Below the pieces are notes generated by a model. It saw only the letters and a list, made by a program, of their open reading frames with translations. It ran no database searches and had not been told where the DNA came from. From contig JAABQK010000003.1 of NCBI GenBank assembly GCA_011391495.1, positions 62,001 to 126,000 of the forward strand: DNA of 64,000 bases, in the 5' to 3' direction. The translations under genes were made by a program, and so were the position numbers. The DNA comes from Hydrogenophaga sp. (GTDB taxonomy: Bacteria; Pseudomonadota; Gammaproteobacteria; Burkholderiales; Burkholderiaceae_C). Shown here piece after piece: positions 36,042 through 46,051 of this stretch (position 1 is its first letter; each line of letters starts with the position of its first letter).

Positions 36042-36857
36042 TCAGCGACCGATCAAGAACACGGCAGGGGCGCCCAGCGGCAGTTCCTGAGCCAGGCTGG
36101 CCTGTTTCCGGGGGTGCTTCCAGTCACTGACCAGCGCGCTGCGCGTGACCTGCTGCGCCAGCGTGAGCCCGCAACAAACGGCCAAGCGGGTGTGGGGGTG
36201 CAGGGTCTGCTGCAGGGCTTGCAGCAGGGCAGCGTTGCGGTAGGGTGTTTCAATCAGGATCTGTGTCTGCCCGGTTTTCAGGGCCAGGGCTTCGAGCTCG
36301 CGCAGGCGCCTGGCGCGTTCGGTGGGCTCCTGCGGCACATAGCCGACAAACGCGAAGTTCTGACCGTTCAGCCCGCTGGCCGCCAGGGCCAGCATGAGCG
36401 ACACCGGCCCCACCAGCGGCACGACCGGCAGGCCCAGTGCATGGGCGGCGCGCACGATGGAGCTGCCCGGGTCGGCAATGGCGGGCGTGCCTGCTTCGCT
36501 GACCAGACCGATGGCGTACCCCAGCAGTGCTGGGGCGAGCAGGGCGCGGGCCTGGGCGTCGTCTGCGGTGGCGGGCGCGTGGTCACCCTTCTTGTGTGCC
36601 TGTCGTGGCAGCTCGGTGATGTGTTGCGCCTGCAGCGGCGCGGCCAGGCTGTGGACCGCGTCCACCCGTTTCAGGAAGGCGCGCGTGCTCTTGGCGTTTT
36701 CCGTGATCCAGTGGGTGAGTCGGGCCGCCACGGCCAGGGTGCTGTCGGGCAGCAGCTGGCCGATGGGGAGCGGCGCCTCGCCGTCCGGCTGGCAGCCGAA
36801 GTCCAGCGGGGTCGGCACCAGGTACAACGTGCCGGGTGTGGCGGAGTGGGTGCTCAC
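36042..36857 (-). CDS. SAM-dependent methyltransferase, tetrapyrrole-methylase fold (RsmI-like paralogue)
   Basis: A 271-residue protein of the RsmI/tetrapyrrole methylase family. It opens GTLYLVPTPLDFG and has GLVSEAGTPAIADPGSSIVRAAHALGLPVVPLVGPVSLMLALAASGLNGQNFAFVGYVP and IETPYRNAALLQAL. The N-terminal third (HWITENAKSTRAFLKRVD) differs from true RsmI, so it is more likely a paralogue of unknown target than the 16S rRNA C1402 enzyme. The start is GTG at 36857, overlapping the maf stop (GTGA). Confidence 0.85.
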   Translation of the reverse strand: MSTHSATPGTLYLVPTPLDFGCQPDGEAPLPIGQLLPDSTLAVAARLTHWITENAKSTRAFLKRVDAVHSLAAPLQAQHITELPRQAHKKGDHAPATADDAQARALLAPALLGYAIGLVSEAGTPAIADPGSSIVRAAHALGLPVVPLVGPVSLMLALAASGLNGQNFAFVGYVPQEPTERARRLRELEALALKTGQTQILIETPYRNAALLQALQQTLHPHTRLAVCCGLTLAQQVTRSALVSDWKHPRKQASLAQELPLGAPAVFLIGR

Positions 36858-37468
36858 AACACGTGCACCCCGGCGGCACGGATCATGCGGCAGGTGCGGA
36901 TGAGCGGCAGGCCGACCAGTGCGGTGGGGTCGTCGTTGTCGATGCGCTCCAGCAGCGCAATGCCCAGGCCTTCGCTTTTGGCGCTGCCGGCGCAGTCGTA
37001 CGGCTGCTCAGCGCGCAGGTAGCGTTCGATTTCTGCTTCGCTGAGGTCTCGGAACACGACGCGCACGGCCGCGATGTCGCTTTGTTCAAAGCCGGAGGCC
37101 TGGCACACCACCGCCAGCGCGGTCTGGAAGATGACGGTCTGGCCGCTCAGGCGCCGCAACTGCGCCACAGCACGTTCGTGGCTGCCGGGCTTGCCCAGCG
37201 GTTCGCCGTACAGATCGGCCACCTGGTCGCTGCCGATCACCACCGCTTCCGGGTGGCGGCTGGCCACTTCCCGCGCTTTTTCCAGCGCCAGGCGCACGGC
37301 CAGATCGGCAGGTCGCTCGCCGGCCCGGGGCGTTTCGTCCACCTCGGGGCTGGCCGTGTCGAAGGGGACCTTCAGCCGGGCGAGCAGTTCGCGCCGGTAG
37401 CGGGAGCTGGAACCCAGAATCAGGGGGCGCAGTGGGGGAGTGGTCATGGACGGGCTGTGGACGGGCAT
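36854..37468 (-). CDS. Maf-like nucleoside triphosphate pyrophosphatase
   Basis: A Maf/YceF-type pyrophosphatase that removes modified pyrimidine nucleotides. LILGSSSRYRRELLARLKVPFDTASPEVDE, AVVIGSDQVADLYGEPLGKP and YDCAGSAKSEGLGIALLERI are family motifs. The start at 37468 (204 residues) has GGAG nine bases upstream; the inner ATG at 37447 (197 residues) lacks a ribosome site but is nearer usual family lengths. It is divergent from yceD with a 36-base gap and overlaps the downstream methyltransferase gene. Confidence 0.9.
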   Translation of the reverse strand: MPVHSPSMTTPPLRPLILGSSSRYRRELLARLKVPFDTASPEVDETPRAGERPADLAVRLALEKAREVASRHPEAVVIGSDQVADLYGEPLGKPGSHERAVAQLRRLSGQTVIFQTALAVVCQASGFEQSDIAAVRVVFRDLSEAEIERYLRAEQPYDCAGSAKSEGLGIALLERIDNDDPTALVGLPLIRTCRMIRAAGVHVL

Positions 37469-37504
37469 GCCGGTATTCTCCGCCCATTCTTTTACACTTC
37501 CCGA

Positions 37505-38074
37505 ATGAAACCGAACCCCAACACGGCATGGAATGCCGCCCGGCTTGACGTCATTGCCTTTGCCCGGGCCGGCGCCAGCCTGCAGGCCGACGAACCGCTG
37601 ACCGGGTTTGCGCGCCTGATCGAGGAACTGCATCCGAACTTCGTTGATGCCGGGGCGCTGTCGGTCAGCTGGACGGCGCAGGGTGAACTCCGCCCCGCAG
37701 CGAAGGGTGGCGCGCCTGCGGTGTGGCTGCACCTGCAGGCCGAAACCAACGTGCCGCTGACCTGCCAGCGTTGTCTGGGGCCGGTGGAGCTGCCGCTTCA
37801 GGTGGACCGGTGGTTTCGTTTTGTGGCCGATGAGGCGACTGCCGCTGCCGAGGACGACGACTGCGAAGAGGACCTGCTGCCGCTGGAGCCGCGCCCGAAC
37901 CTGCATGAGCTGCTGGAAGACGAGCTGTTGATGGAGGTGCCGATCGTGCCCATGCACGAGACCTGTCCGGTCCACGTGCCCATGCAGGTGGCCGACCTGG
38001 AAGTCGCCGCTGATGATCTGGAGCCACAGCGCAGAAACCCGTTTGCCGAGTTGGCGAAACTCAAAAAAAAGTAG
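37505..38074 (+). CDS. yceD: YceD family protein (DUF177)
   Basis: A 189-residue conserved protein encoded just before rpmF, as in most proteobacteria. It is linked to 23S rRNA metabolism in the literature on the family, but the biochemical role is unclear. The CxxC-type segment VPLTCQRCLGPVELPLQV, the acidic middle (AAAEDDDCEEDLLPLEP) and the C-terminal RRNPFAELAKLKKK are typical. Promoter-like TACACT lies just upstream of the ATG at 37505. Confidence 0.92.
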   Translation: MKPNPNTAWNAARLDVIAFARAGASLQADEPLTGFARLIEELHPNFVDAGALSVSWTAQGELRPAAKGGAPAVWLHLQAETNVPLTCQRCLGPVELPLQVDRWFRFVADEATAAAEDDDCEEDLLPLEPRPNLHELLEDELLMEVPIVPMHETCPVHVPMQVADLEVAADDLEPQRRNPFAELAKLKKK

Positions 38075-38242
38075 ATGGCTTCGACCGTTCAGCACTTGGC
38101 TTGTGAAGCAGCTTGGGTCAGGCGACTTGCTTCGGGCTATAATGCTAGGCTTTGCGCCGGCATCGATTTCACCGAATGGTGGTCGGTGGTCCCCAGGAAA
38201 CCAGGCGCACCCGATTGACCCCACCGATTTCAGGAGCCCATC

Positions 38243-38425
38243 ATGGCCGTTCAGCAAAACAAAAAGTCCCCTTCCAAGCGCGGCATGCACCGTTCGCACA
38301 ACGCGCTGAATGTGCCCGGCATCGCTGTCGAGCCCACCACCGGCGAAGTGCACCTGCGTCACCACATCAGCCCCAACGGTTTTTACCGTGGCCGTCAGGT
38401 GCTGAAAAACAAGTCTGAAGCCTAA
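38243..38425 (+). CDS. rpmF: 50S ribosomal protein L32
   Basis: A complete 60-residue L32: [22 protein letters not shown] at the start, then [18 protein letters not shown]. It lacks the zinc-binding cysteines found in some L32 paralogues. The 168-base gap after yceD contains a TATAAT-like GCTATAATGC around 38136, a likely rpmF promoter. A strong terminator follows before plsX. Confidence 0.98.
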   Translation: MAVQQNKKSPSKRGMHRSHNALNVPGIAVEPTTGEVHLRHHISPNGFYRGRQVLKNKSEA

Positions 38426-38492
38426 GTCGACGGCCCGACCCGTGCCCGATCGCGATATCGCGTTCGGGGATGGGAGGGTGGTCAAGGCACAG

Positions 38493-38519
38493 GCCCGCAT
38501 GCTTCATGCGGGCTTTTTT
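38493..38519 (+). terminator. Terminator after rpmF
   Basis: GCCCGCATGCTTCATGCGGGCTTTTTT forms a stem of about nine base pairs followed by six T residues. It lies between rpmF and plsX, so plsX and the fab genes probably use read-through or a promoter close to plsX. Confidence 0.92.
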
Positions 38520-38560
38520 CATTCTTGTGGTGCACCGTGCACCCGCATCAGGTAGTCCAT

Positions 38561-39622
38561 ATGATCACCATCGCAGTCGATTGCATGGGGGGGGATGTCG
38601 GTCCGGCCGTGACTTTGCCGGCCTGCGAGGCCTTTCTCGCCAGTCATCCGCAGGCCCAGGTGCTGCTGATTGGCAAGCCCGAGACGTTCGCCGCCTGGCC
38701 TCAGGTGACCAACAACGTGCGCTGTCGCGTGGTGCCCGCCAGTGAGGTGGTCGCCATGGACGACCCGGTGGAAGTGGCGCTGCGTCGGAAAAAAGACTCG
38801 TCGATGCGGGTCGCGATCCAGCAGATCAAGGATGGGGCCGCCCAGGCTGTGGTCTCGGCCGGCAACACGGGTGCGCTCATGGCGATTGCGCGCTATGTGC
38901 TCAAAACCCTGGATGGCATTGACCGCCCGGCCATCGCGACGCAGTTGCCCAACGCGCGCGGTGGCGCCACCACCGTGCTGGATCTGGGGGCCAACGTGGA
39001 TTGCACGGCCGAACACCTGCTGCAGTTTGCCGTCATGGGCTCGGCGCTGGTTGCGGCCACCACCGGGCGCAATGAGCCCAGCGTGGGCCTGCTCAACGTG
39101 GGCGAAGAGCTCATCAAAGGCAGTGAAGTGATCAAAAAGGCGGGTGTATTGCTGCGAAATGCATCCAACACCGGCGATCTCAACTTTTTCGGCAATGTCG
39201 AAGGCGACGACGTGTTCAAGGGCAGCACCGATCTGGTGGTCTGCGACGGCTTTGTCGGCAATGTGGCGCTGAAGGCCAGCGAAGGCCTGGCCTCGATGAT
39301 TGGCGGATTCATCCGGGAAGAGTTTTCAAGAAATATCTTCCGAAAAATGGCGGCCATCGTGGCCTATCCTGTTCTATCGTCGTTCAAAAAACGGGTGGAT
39401 CACCGCCGGTACAATGGCGCAGCCTTGCTCGGTCTGCGTGGCCTGGTGTTCAAGAGCCATGGCTCGGCGGACGCGTTTGCCTTTGAGCAGGCCCTGAGCC
39501 GGGCTTATGATGCCGCCCACCATGGCTTGCTGGACAACGTGCAGAAGCGCATCGCCCATGCAGCGCCCCTGCTTTCGGCAGCCGCAACGGCCAGTGAATT
39601 CAAGAGTATTCCCACCATCTAA
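38561..39622 (+). CDS. plsX: Phosphate acyltransferase PlsX
   Basis: A 353-residue enzyme that makes acyl-phosphate from acyl-ACP for phospholipid synthesis. It begins [21 protein letters not shown] and includes [53 protein letters not shown] and [21 protein letters not shown]. The start is the ATG at 38561; the ORF track adds 12 residues from a TTG inside the terminator region. It heads the fatty-acid gene cluster. Confidence 0.96.
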   Translation: MITIAVDCMGGDVGPAVTLPACEAFLASHPQAQVLLIGKPETFAAWPQVTNNVRCRVVPASEVVAMDDPVEVALRRKKDSSMRVAIQQIKDGAAQAVVSAGNTGALMAIARYVLKTLDGIDRPAIATQLPNARGGATTVLDLGANVDCTAEHLLQFAVMGSALVAATTGRNEPSVGLLNVGEELIKGSEVIKKAGVLLRNASNTGDLNFFGNVEGDDVFKGSTDLVVCDGFVGNVALKASEGLASMIGGFIREEFSRNIFRKMAAIVAYPVLSSFKKRVDHRRYNGAALLGLRGLVFKSHGSADAFAFEQALSRAYDAAHHGLLDNVQKRIAHAAPLLSAAATASEFKSIPTI

Positions 39623-39639
39623 GCCAGTCTGTTCTCCCT

Positions 39640-40617
39640 ATGACCCAACACGCCCGTATCTCCGGCACCGGCAGCAGCCTGCCGCCCAGACGCCTGACCA
39701 ACGCCGACATGGTGGATTTGCTGGCGCAGCGGGGCGTGGAGACAAGCGACGAGTGGATCGTGGAGCGCACCGGAATCCGGGCGCGGCATTTCGCGGCCGA
39801 CGGGGTGTTCGCCAGCGATCTGGCTGCCGAGGCGTGTCGGCAGGCGATGGCTGCAGCCGGTGCCTTGCCTGCAGACATCGACCTGATCATCGTGGCCACG
39901 TCCACGCCCGACATGGTGTTCCCGTCCACGGCGGCCATCTTGCAGCACAAGCTGGGCATTGCCGGTTGCCCGGTGTTCGACGTGCAGGCGGTGTGCAGTG
40001 GCTTCATCTATGCGCTGACCCTGGCCGATTCGCTGATACAGACCGGCACGGCGACAAAGGCCTTGGTGGTAGGTGCCGAGGTGTTCAGCCGCATCCTGGA
40101 TTTCAACGACCGCACGACCTGTGTGCTGTTTGGCGATGGCGCGGGTGCGGTGGTGCTGGAGGCCAGTGACGTGCCGGGCATCCTGTCCACCGACATCCAT
40201 GCCGATGGCAAGCATGCAGAAATCCTGTGCGTTCCGGGTCACGTGTCCGGCGGCAATGTGCTGGGCGATCCGCTGCTCAAGATGGACGGCCAGGCGGTTT
40301 TCAAGCTGGCGGTCGGTGTGCTGGAAGACACGGCCCGTGCCGTGCTGGACAAGGCGGGGAAAACCGCGGCCGATATCGACTGGCTGATTCCGCACCAGGC
40401 CAACATCCGCATCATGCAAAGCACGGCCAGGAAGCTCAAATTGCCGATGGAAAAAGTGGTGGTCACGGTGGATCAGCACGGCAACACATCGGCGGCCTCC
40501 ATTCCCCTGGCGCTGGATCACGCGGTCCGGGCGGGGCAGGTCAAGAAGGGTGACACCCTCTTGCTCGAGGGGGTCGGTGGCGGTTTTACCTGGGGTGCGG
40601 TGCTGCTGGACTTCTGA
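39640..40617 (+). CDS. fabH: Beta-ketoacyl-ACP synthase III
   Basis: A 325-residue condensing enzyme that starts fatty-acid chains from acetyl-CoA and malonyl-ACP. The catalytic Cys is C119 ([12 protein letters not shown]), the His is in [10 protein letters not shown], and the Asn in [19 protein letters not shown]. The N-terminal [16 protein letters not shown] is standard. It follows plsX by 17 bases and precedes fabD by 44. Confidence 0.97.
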   Translation: MTQHARISGTGSSLPPRRLTNADMVDLLAQRGVETSDEWIVERTGIRARHFAADGVFASDLAAEACRQAMAAAGALPADIDLIIVATSTPDMVFPSTAAILQHKLGIAGCPVFDVQAVCSGFIYALTLADSLIQTGTATKALVVGAEVFSRILDFNDRTTCVLFGDGAGAVVLEASDVPGILSTDIHADGKHAEILCVPGHVSGGNVLGDPLLKMDGQAVFKLAVGVLEDTARAVLDKAGKTAADIDWLIPHQANIRIMQSTARKLKLPMEKVVVTVDQHGNTSAASIPLALDHAVRAGQVKKGDTLLLEGVGGGFTWGAVLLDF

Positions 40618-40661
40618 GGTGCGGCGTACGTAGCTTTGCCCAACACAGACATTTCGTTGAT

Positions 40662-41612
40662 ATGAAGAAATTTGCTTTTGTCTTTCCTGGCCAGGGATCC
40701 CAGTCGGTCGGCATGCTCGACGCATGGGGTGATCATCCGGCCGTGCTGGAAACGCTGAAAGAGGCCTCGGATGCGATGGGGGAAGACCTCGGCAAGTTGA
40801 TCCGCGAGGGTCCGGGCGACTTGCTGGCGCAGACCACCAACACCCAGCCCGTGATGCTGGTGGCGGGTGTGGCCGCTTGGCGCGTGTGGCTTGCCGAGGG
40901 AGGTGAGTTGCCGGCCGTCGTGGCGGGCCACTCGCTGGGCGAGTATTCGGCGCTGGTGGCCTCGGGCGTTCTGACCTTGTCGCAGGCTGCGCCACTGGTC
41001 CGTTTTCGAGCTGCCGCCATGCAGGATGCCGTACCGGTGGGTGCGGGTGCCATGGCTGCCGTGCTCGGTCTGACGGCGGCACGGGTGATGGAGGGCTGCG
41101 CCGAAGCGCAGGCTTCGTTTGGTGCCAACAGTGGCGAGGTGGTTGAAGCGGTGAACTTCAACGACCCAGTGCAGACCGTGATCGCCGGCAGCAAGGCCGC
41201 AGTGGATAGAGCTTGCGAGCTTCTCAAGGCCCATGGTGCGAAGCGCACCTTGCCCCTGCCGGTGTCGGCGCCGTTCCACTCCAGTCTGATGAAGCCGGCC
41301 GCCGAAAAACTCAAGGAAAAACTCGCAGCCACGGCCTTCGGCGTGCCTCGGATTCCGGTGATCAACAACATTGATGTGGCAGTAGAGACCGATCCAGACC
41401 GCATCCGCGATGCGCTCTATCGCCAGGCCTTTGGCCCGGTCCGCTGGGTGGAATGTGTGGGTGCCATCAAGGCCCGCGGTATCTTGACGCTGATCGAGTG
41501 CGGACCACGCAAGGTCCTGACCGCCATGGTCAAGCGAGTCGACCACGACCTGACGGGTGTCGCCCTGTACGATACGGCCACGCTGGCCGAAGTCCAAGCC
41601 CTTCTCGCCTGA
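40662..41612 (+). CDS. fabD: Malonyl-CoA:ACP transacylase
   Basis: A 316-residue enzyme loading malonyl groups onto ACP. The nucleophile is S91 in GHSLGEYSALVASG. FVFPGQGSQSVGML at the N-terminus and the catalytic His in PVSAPFHSSLMKPA complete the pattern. It sits between fabH and fabG in the conserved cluster. Confidence 0.97.
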   Translation: MKKFAFVFPGQGSQSVGMLDAWGDHPAVLETLKEASDAMGEDLGKLIREGPGDLLAQTTNTQPVMLVAGVAAWRVWLAEGGELPAVVAGHSLGEYSALVASGVLTLSQAAPLVRFRAAAMQDAVPVGAGAMAAVLGLTAARVMEGCAEAQASFGANSGEVVEAVNFNDPVQTVIAGSKAAVDRACELLKAHGAKRTLPLPVSAPFHSSLMKPAAEKLKEKLAATAFGVPRIPVINNIDVAVETDPDRIRDALYRQAFGPVRWVECVGAIKARGILTLIECGPRKVLTAMVKRVDHDLTGVALYDTATLAEVQALLA

Positions 41613-41629
41613 GTGGCGGAGCAAACTCT

Positions 41630-42391
41630 ATGTCTGAAATCCAATTTGCGGGCCAGGTGGCTCTCGTCACCGGCGCTTCTCGTGGCATCGGCGCTGCCAT
41701 TGCGCACGAACTGGTCGCCCGTGGCCTGATCGTGATCGGCACCGCGACCAGCGATGGCGGCGCTGCCAAAATATCGGCTTCACTGGCGGCGCAGCCTGGT
41801 GCCGCAGCGGGTTGTCGTGGTGCGAAGCTGGACGTGAACGATGGCGCGGCGGCCGAAGCTTTGATTGAAGAGATCCTCAAGGCCCACGGCGGCGTGCAGG
41901 TGCTGGTGAACAACGCCGGCATCACGCGCGACATGCTCGCGATGCGGCTGAAGGACGACGACTGGGACGCCGTGCTCGATACCAACCTCAAGGCCGTGTT
42001 CCGGATGAGCCGCGCCGTGATCCGTCCGATGATGAAGCAGCGTTATGGGCGCATCATCAGCATCACCAGCGTGGTGGGCGCCTCGGGCAATGCGGGGCAG
42101 GCCAACTACGCCGCGGCCAAGGCGGGCGTGGCGGGCATGACGCGGGCACTGGCACGCGAACTGGGCAGCCGCAACATCACGGTCAACTGTGTCGCACCGG
42201 GTTTCATCGAAACCGACATGACAGCCGCACTGCCGGAAGAGCAGCAGAAGGCCTTGCTGGGTCAGATTCCGCTGGGGCATCTCGGCAAGCCCAGCGACAT
42301 CGCGCATGCGGTGGCTTACCTCGCCAGTCCGCATGCAGCCTACGTGACGGGGCAGGAACTGCACGTCAACGGTGGCATGTTCATGGCCTGA
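41630..42391 (+). CDS. fabG: 3-oxoacyl-ACP reductase
   Basis: A 253-residue short-chain reductase that reduces 3-oxoacyl-ACP with NADPH. The cofactor motif is TGASRGIG, NNAGITRD follows, the catalytic Ser is in ISITSVVG and the YxxxK in NYAAAKAGVAGM. The start is ATG 41630 (MSEIQFAGQVALVTG); the ORF track extends back into fabD. The 115-base gap to acpP holds a CTAGGG/CCCTAG hairpin (42442-42459) and a TAAAAT box that may serve acpP. Confidence 0.96.
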   Translation: MSEIQFAGQVALVTGASRGIGAAIAHELVARGLIVIGTATSDGGAAKISASLAAQPGAAAGCRGAKLDVNDGAAAEALIEEILKAHGGVQVLVNNAGITRDMLAMRLKDDDWDAVLDTNLKAVFRMSRAVIRPMMKQRYGRIISITSVVGASGNAGQANYAAAKAGVAGMTRALARELGSRNITVNCVAPGFIETDMTAALPEEQQKALLGQIPLGHLGKPSDIAHAVAYLASPHAAYVTGQELHVNGGMFMA

Positions 42392-42473
42392 GCCGGCCAG
42401 ACGATTCTTTCAGGCGCCGCAAAAGCCGTCCGGCGGGCCGTCTAGGGGTGCTTCCCTAGGCCGGCTAAAATGA

Positions 42474-42746
<273 letters not shown>

Positions 42747-42753
42747 GGTCCCC

Positions 42754-43998
42754 ATGAGCCGTCGTCGCGTTGTCGTGACCGGCCTGGGTTGTATCAGCCC
42801 CGTGGGAAACACGGTGGCAGATGCCTGGGCCAATCTTCTCGCCGGGCGATCCGGTATTGACCTCATCACCAAGTTTGATGCTTCTAGCTTCGCCTGCAAA
42901 ATCGCGGGCGAGGTCAAGGGCTTTGACCTGGAGTCGTACATCAGCGCCAAAGATGCGCGCGCGATGGATACGTTCATCCACTATGGCATCGCAGCGGCCC
43001 ATCAGGCCGTGGTGGATTCGGGCCTGCCCGTGGGCGAGGCGCTGGATGAAGAAGAAGCCAACCGGATTGGCTGCATCATTGGCTCGGGGATCGGTGGTCT
43101 GCCGCTGATCGAGAACACCCATGCCGAGTATGTGAGCCGCGGGCCGCGCCGGATTTCGCCATTTTTTGTTCCGGCCTCGATCATCAACATGATCGCAGGC
43201 CACGTGTCCATGCGCTTTGGCTTCAAGGGACCGAACCTTGCTGTCGTCACCGCCTGCACCACCGGCCTGCATTGCATTGGCGAAGGTGCACGCAAGATCG
43301 AGTACGGCGATGCCGACGTGATCGTGGCGGGTGGCTCAGAAGCCACTGTCTCGCCGCTGGGTGTCGGTGGTTTTGCGGCGATGCGCGCGCTGTCGACCCG
43401 CAATGATGACCCTGCCACCTCGTCCCGCCCCTGGGACAAGGATCGGGATGGGTTCGTGCTGGGTGAGGGAGCTGGCGTGATGGTGCTTGAGGAGTACGAG
43501 CACGCCAAAGCACGCGGCGCCAAAATCTACGCCGAAGTCTCCGGTTACGGCATGAGTGCGGATGCCGGGCACATGACGGCGCCGAGCATGGATGGTCCTC
43601 GGCGCGCCATGGTCAATGCCTTGCGCAACGCTGGTGTGAATGCGGACCAAGTGAGCTACCTCAATGCGCACGGGACTTCCACGCCCCTGGGTGACGTGAA
43701 TGAGACGAACGCCATCAAGGCGGCTCTCGGTGACCACGCCTTCAAGATGGTGGTGAACTCCACCAAGTCCATGACGGGGCATCTCTTGGGTGGCGCGGGC
43801 GGCATTGAAAGTGTGTTCACCGTGCTGGCCCTGCACCACCAGAAGAGTCCTCCCACCATCAATATCTTCAACCAGGACCCGGAATGCGACCTGGACTACT
43901 GCGCCAACACCGCGCGGGACTTGAAGATGGATGTGGCGATGAAGAACAACTTCGGTTTTGGGGGCACGAACGGCACGCTGGTTTTCCGGCGTGTCTGA
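42754..43998 (+). CDS. fabF: Beta-ketoacyl-ACP synthase II
   Basis: A 414-residue elongating condensing enzyme. The catalytic Cys is C168 ([14 protein letters not shown]), and the two His residues lie in [11 protein letters not shown] and [13 protein letters not shown]. The Gly-rich C-terminal [14 protein letters not shown] is normal. It ends the fatty-acid cluster; a small membrane protein gene and rpoE follow. Confidence 0.97.
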   Translation: MSRRRVVVTGLGCISPVGNTVADAWANLLAGRSGIDLITKFDASSFACKIAGEVKGFDLESYISAKDARAMDTFIHYGIAAAHQAVVDSGLPVGEALDEEEANRIGCIIGSGIGGLPLIENTHAEYVSRGPRRISPFFVPASIINMIAGHVSMRFGFKGPNLAVVTACTTGLHCIGEGARKIEYGDADVIVAGGSEATVSPLGVGGFAAMRALSTRNDDPATSSRPWDKDRDGFVLGEGAGVMVLEEYEHAKARGAKIYAEVSGYGMSADAGHMTAPSMDGPRRAMVNALRNAGVNADQVSYLNAHGTSTPLGDVNETNAIKAALGDHAFKMVVNSTKSMTGHLLGGAGGIESVFTVLALHHQKSPPTINIFNQDPECDLDYCANTARDLKMDVAMKNNFGFGGTNGTLVFRRV

Positions 43999-44030
43999 CG
44001 GCTGTCGGACAGAGCGGTTCGAGCTTCAAC

Positions 44031-44507
44031 ATGCGCAGCGCCCCATCGGTGGTCTATCCGGTGGGGCGCTGCGCTTTTTATGCCCGACTGTTGCTTTTTC
44101 TGGGCGTTCTTGGTCTTCTGAATCTGTGGGTGTGGTGGCAGGGGCAGATCGCTCCATTGCCCACTGCAGTGGGCTCGGGCGCCTTCCTGGTGGGCCTGGG
44201 CATCTGGATCGCGTGGGCCGTGTTCGCCTGGCGTAGCTGGTGGCGCTCACCTGAGGGGCAACTTCAGTGGGATGCGCAAGCCGCTGAGGATGATGATCAG
44301 GCCCGCGCCGGCGTGTGGCGATGGCGCAGCGAGGCCTATCGCGACGGCGTTTCCCTCAGGGGCGTGGAGCTGGTGCTGGACTTGCAGGGCTTGGCCCTGC
44401 TGAGGTTGCGCAACCGAGATGCCGCCAGCAGCTGGATCTGGGTGGAACGGGCGCGCAACCCCGCGCGCTGGAACGACCTGCGGCGTGCTCTTCGGGGCAC
44501 GCCCTGA
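44031..44507 (+). CDS. Small membrane protein between fabF and rpoE, function unknown
   Basis: A 158-residue protein from the ATG at 44031. Two hydrophobic segments (about residues 17-37, ARLLLFLGVLGLLNLWVW, and 47-67, VGSGAFLVGLGIWIAWAVFAW) are followed by a soluble tail of about 90 residues rich in Trp and Arg (RAGVWRWRSEAYRD, SSWIWVERARNPARWNDLRRALRG). The tail design resembles small proteins that respond to or protect against envelope stress, but I recognise no family. Position directly before rpoE suggests a link, which is inference. Confidence 0.7.
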   Translation: MRSAPSVVYPVGRCAFYARLLLFLGVLGLLNLWVWWQGQIAPLPTAVGSGAFLVGLGIWIAWAVFAWRSWWRSPEGQLQWDAQAAEDDDQARAGVWRWRSEAYRDGVSLRGVELVLDLQGLALLRLRNRDAASSWIWVERARNPARWNDLRRALRGTP

Positions 44508-44574
44508 TCCCTTCTCCCACCCCGCTGGCCGTCCGGTCCCAGGGAATGTTCGCTTAGGTTATATTTTCCCGCGC

Positions 44575-45216
44575 ATGACACCAGAAGACCACACTGCCCC
44601 GCCTCCGCCCGACAGCGACGTCATGTTGGTGCAGCGTACGCTGGCGGGGGAGCTTCGAGCGTTTGACATGCTGGTCATCAAGTACCAGCGCCGGGTGGAG
44701 AGGCTGATTGGTCGCATGGTGCGCGACACCGACCTGGTGCAGGACATCGCCCAGGAAACCTTCATCCGGGCCTATCGTGCCCTGGCGCAGTTTCGTGGCG
44801 ATGCGCAGTTCTATACCTGGCTCTACCGCATCGCGGTCAACACCGCCAAGAAACAGCTCATGGAGCTCAAGCGCGACCCGCTGGTTTTTCAGTCGCAGAT
44901 GAAATCAGCCGATGACGATGAAACTTCCTCGTCCGAACGAGAACTAAATTCAAGCGTGGCCGACACCGAGACGCCCGAGGCGGTGCTGGCCAGCAAGGAG
45001 ATTGCCCAGGCTGTCAACGCTGTCATGGAGGACCTGCCTGAAGAGTTGCGCATGGCGATCACCCTGCGGGAAATCGAGGGCTTGAGCTACGAAGAAATTG
45101 CCCAGGCGCTGGATTGCCCCATCGGCACGGTGCGTTCCCGGATCTTTCGGGCGCGCGAGGCGATATCGACTCGCATCAAGCCGATGCTGGAGCGCCAGTC
45201 GGGCAAGCGATGGTGA
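44575..45216 (+). CDS. rpoE: RNA polymerase sigma factor RpoE (sigma-E/AlgU)
   Basis: A 213-residue ECF sigma factor controlling envelope stress. Region 2 (FDMLVIKYQRRVERLIGRMVRDTDLVQDIAQETFIRAYRALAQFRGDAQFYTWLYRIAVNTAKK) and region 4 (DLPEELRMAITLREIEGLSYEEIAQALDCPIGTVRSRIFRAREAI) are complete. The anti-sigma gene follows 61 bases later. A TATATT box ends only about 11 bases before the ATG, so the main transcript may have a very short leader or start elsewhere. Confidence 0.95.
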   Translation: MTPEDHTAPPPPDSDVMLVQRTLAGELRAFDMLVIKYQRRVERLIGRMVRDTDLVQDIAQETFIRAYRALAQFRGDAQFYTWLYRIAVNTAKKQLMELKRDPLVFQSQMKSADDDETSSSERELNSSVADTETPEAVLASKEIAQAVNAVMEDLPEELRMAITLREIEGLSYEEIAQALDCPIGTVRSRIFRAREAISTRIKPMLERQSGKRW

Positions 45217-45277
45217 TACCCACGTCCGTTTCTCTGAAAGTTGGAGCCCACCGTCCCCGGGTGTCAGGAAGTCAAGA

Positions 45278-46045
45278 ATGAACGCCGCACAGGAACACAT
45301 GAAACCATCCCCGGTCCATACGCTGGCTGAAGCGATGCAGAAGCAGCAAGACCCGTTGACGTCAGCCGACGCCGCGTTGAGCCGTCTGTCTGCCATGCTG
45401 GACAGCGAGCTCGCCAGTGAGGATACGGACGTCGCCCTGGCTGCGTTCGGCGTGCATCCCGAGGGGCGGGCGAGTTGGCACGCCTACCAGGTGATCGGTG
45501 ATGTGTTGCGCGCGTCGGGGCCGGTTGTGTCCGGGTGTGCGCCGCAGGTCTTCCTGGCTGGCATTCATGCCCGCCTGCAGACCGGGGAAGTATCCGAAGC
45601 GGTATCCGCCGGACTTCCAGAAGATCGGCCCGCCGCGCCATTGCCCGGCGTCCAACAGGTGCGTGGAGCGGCGGCCAACGATGCCGTCTTTCGCTGGAAG
45701 CTGGTGGCCGGTGTCGCTTCGCTGGCTGCGGTGATGGCTGTGAGCTGGTCGGTGCTGGGTTCTGCGCCGGGTGGATCCGGTGGGAGCAGCAACGCTGGCC
45801 CGCAACTTGCCCTCACGAGTCCTGCGGCTACCCAGGCAGGGGGCGCCACCATCGATTCTGGTCGCGCGGATGCCTTGCAGCCGGCCTCTGGCGCGGTGGT
45901 GATCAACACGGCACAGGGCCCCTTGGTCCGTGATGCGCAACTCGAAGCCCTGATGGCCGAGCATCGGCAATTCGGGGGGGTGTCTGCCCTGCAGATGCCG
46001 GCCGGCTTCCTGCGCAATGCCACCTACGACGCCCCGGCTCGCTGA
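45278..46045 (+). CDS. rseA: Anti-sigma-E factor RseA (MucA-like)
   Basis: A 255-residue inner-membrane protein. The cytoplasmic N-terminal RseA domain (about residues 33-90: LSRLSAMLDSELASEDTDVALAAFGVHPEGRASWHAYQVIGDVLR) should bind RpoE. One membrane segment (about residues 140-162, WKLVAGVASLAAVMAVSWSVLG) leads to a periplasmic tail. The C-terminal LEALMAEHRQFGGVSALQMPAGFLRNATY is typical of MucA/RseA proteins. The ATG at 45278 has AGGAAG upstream. Sequence divergence in this family limits finer claims. Confidence 0.9.
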   Translation: MNAAQEHMKPSPVHTLAEAMQKQQDPLTSADAALSRLSAMLDSELASEDTDVALAAFGVHPEGRASWHAYQVIGDVLRASGPVVSGCAPQVFLAGIHARLQTGEVSEAVSAGLPEDRPAAPLPGVQQVRGAAANDAVFRWKLVAGVASLAAVMAVSWSVLGSAPGGSGGSSNAGPQLALTSPAATQAGGATIDSGRADALQPASGAVVINTAQGPLVRDAQLEALMAEHRQFGGVSALQMPAGFLRNATYDAPAR

Positions 46046-46051
46046 ACCACC

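Noticed and set aside
36042-36857. Calling the methyltransferase RsmI outright
   Set aside because: The N-terminal third departs from true RsmI proteins, so a paralogue with a different target is more likely.
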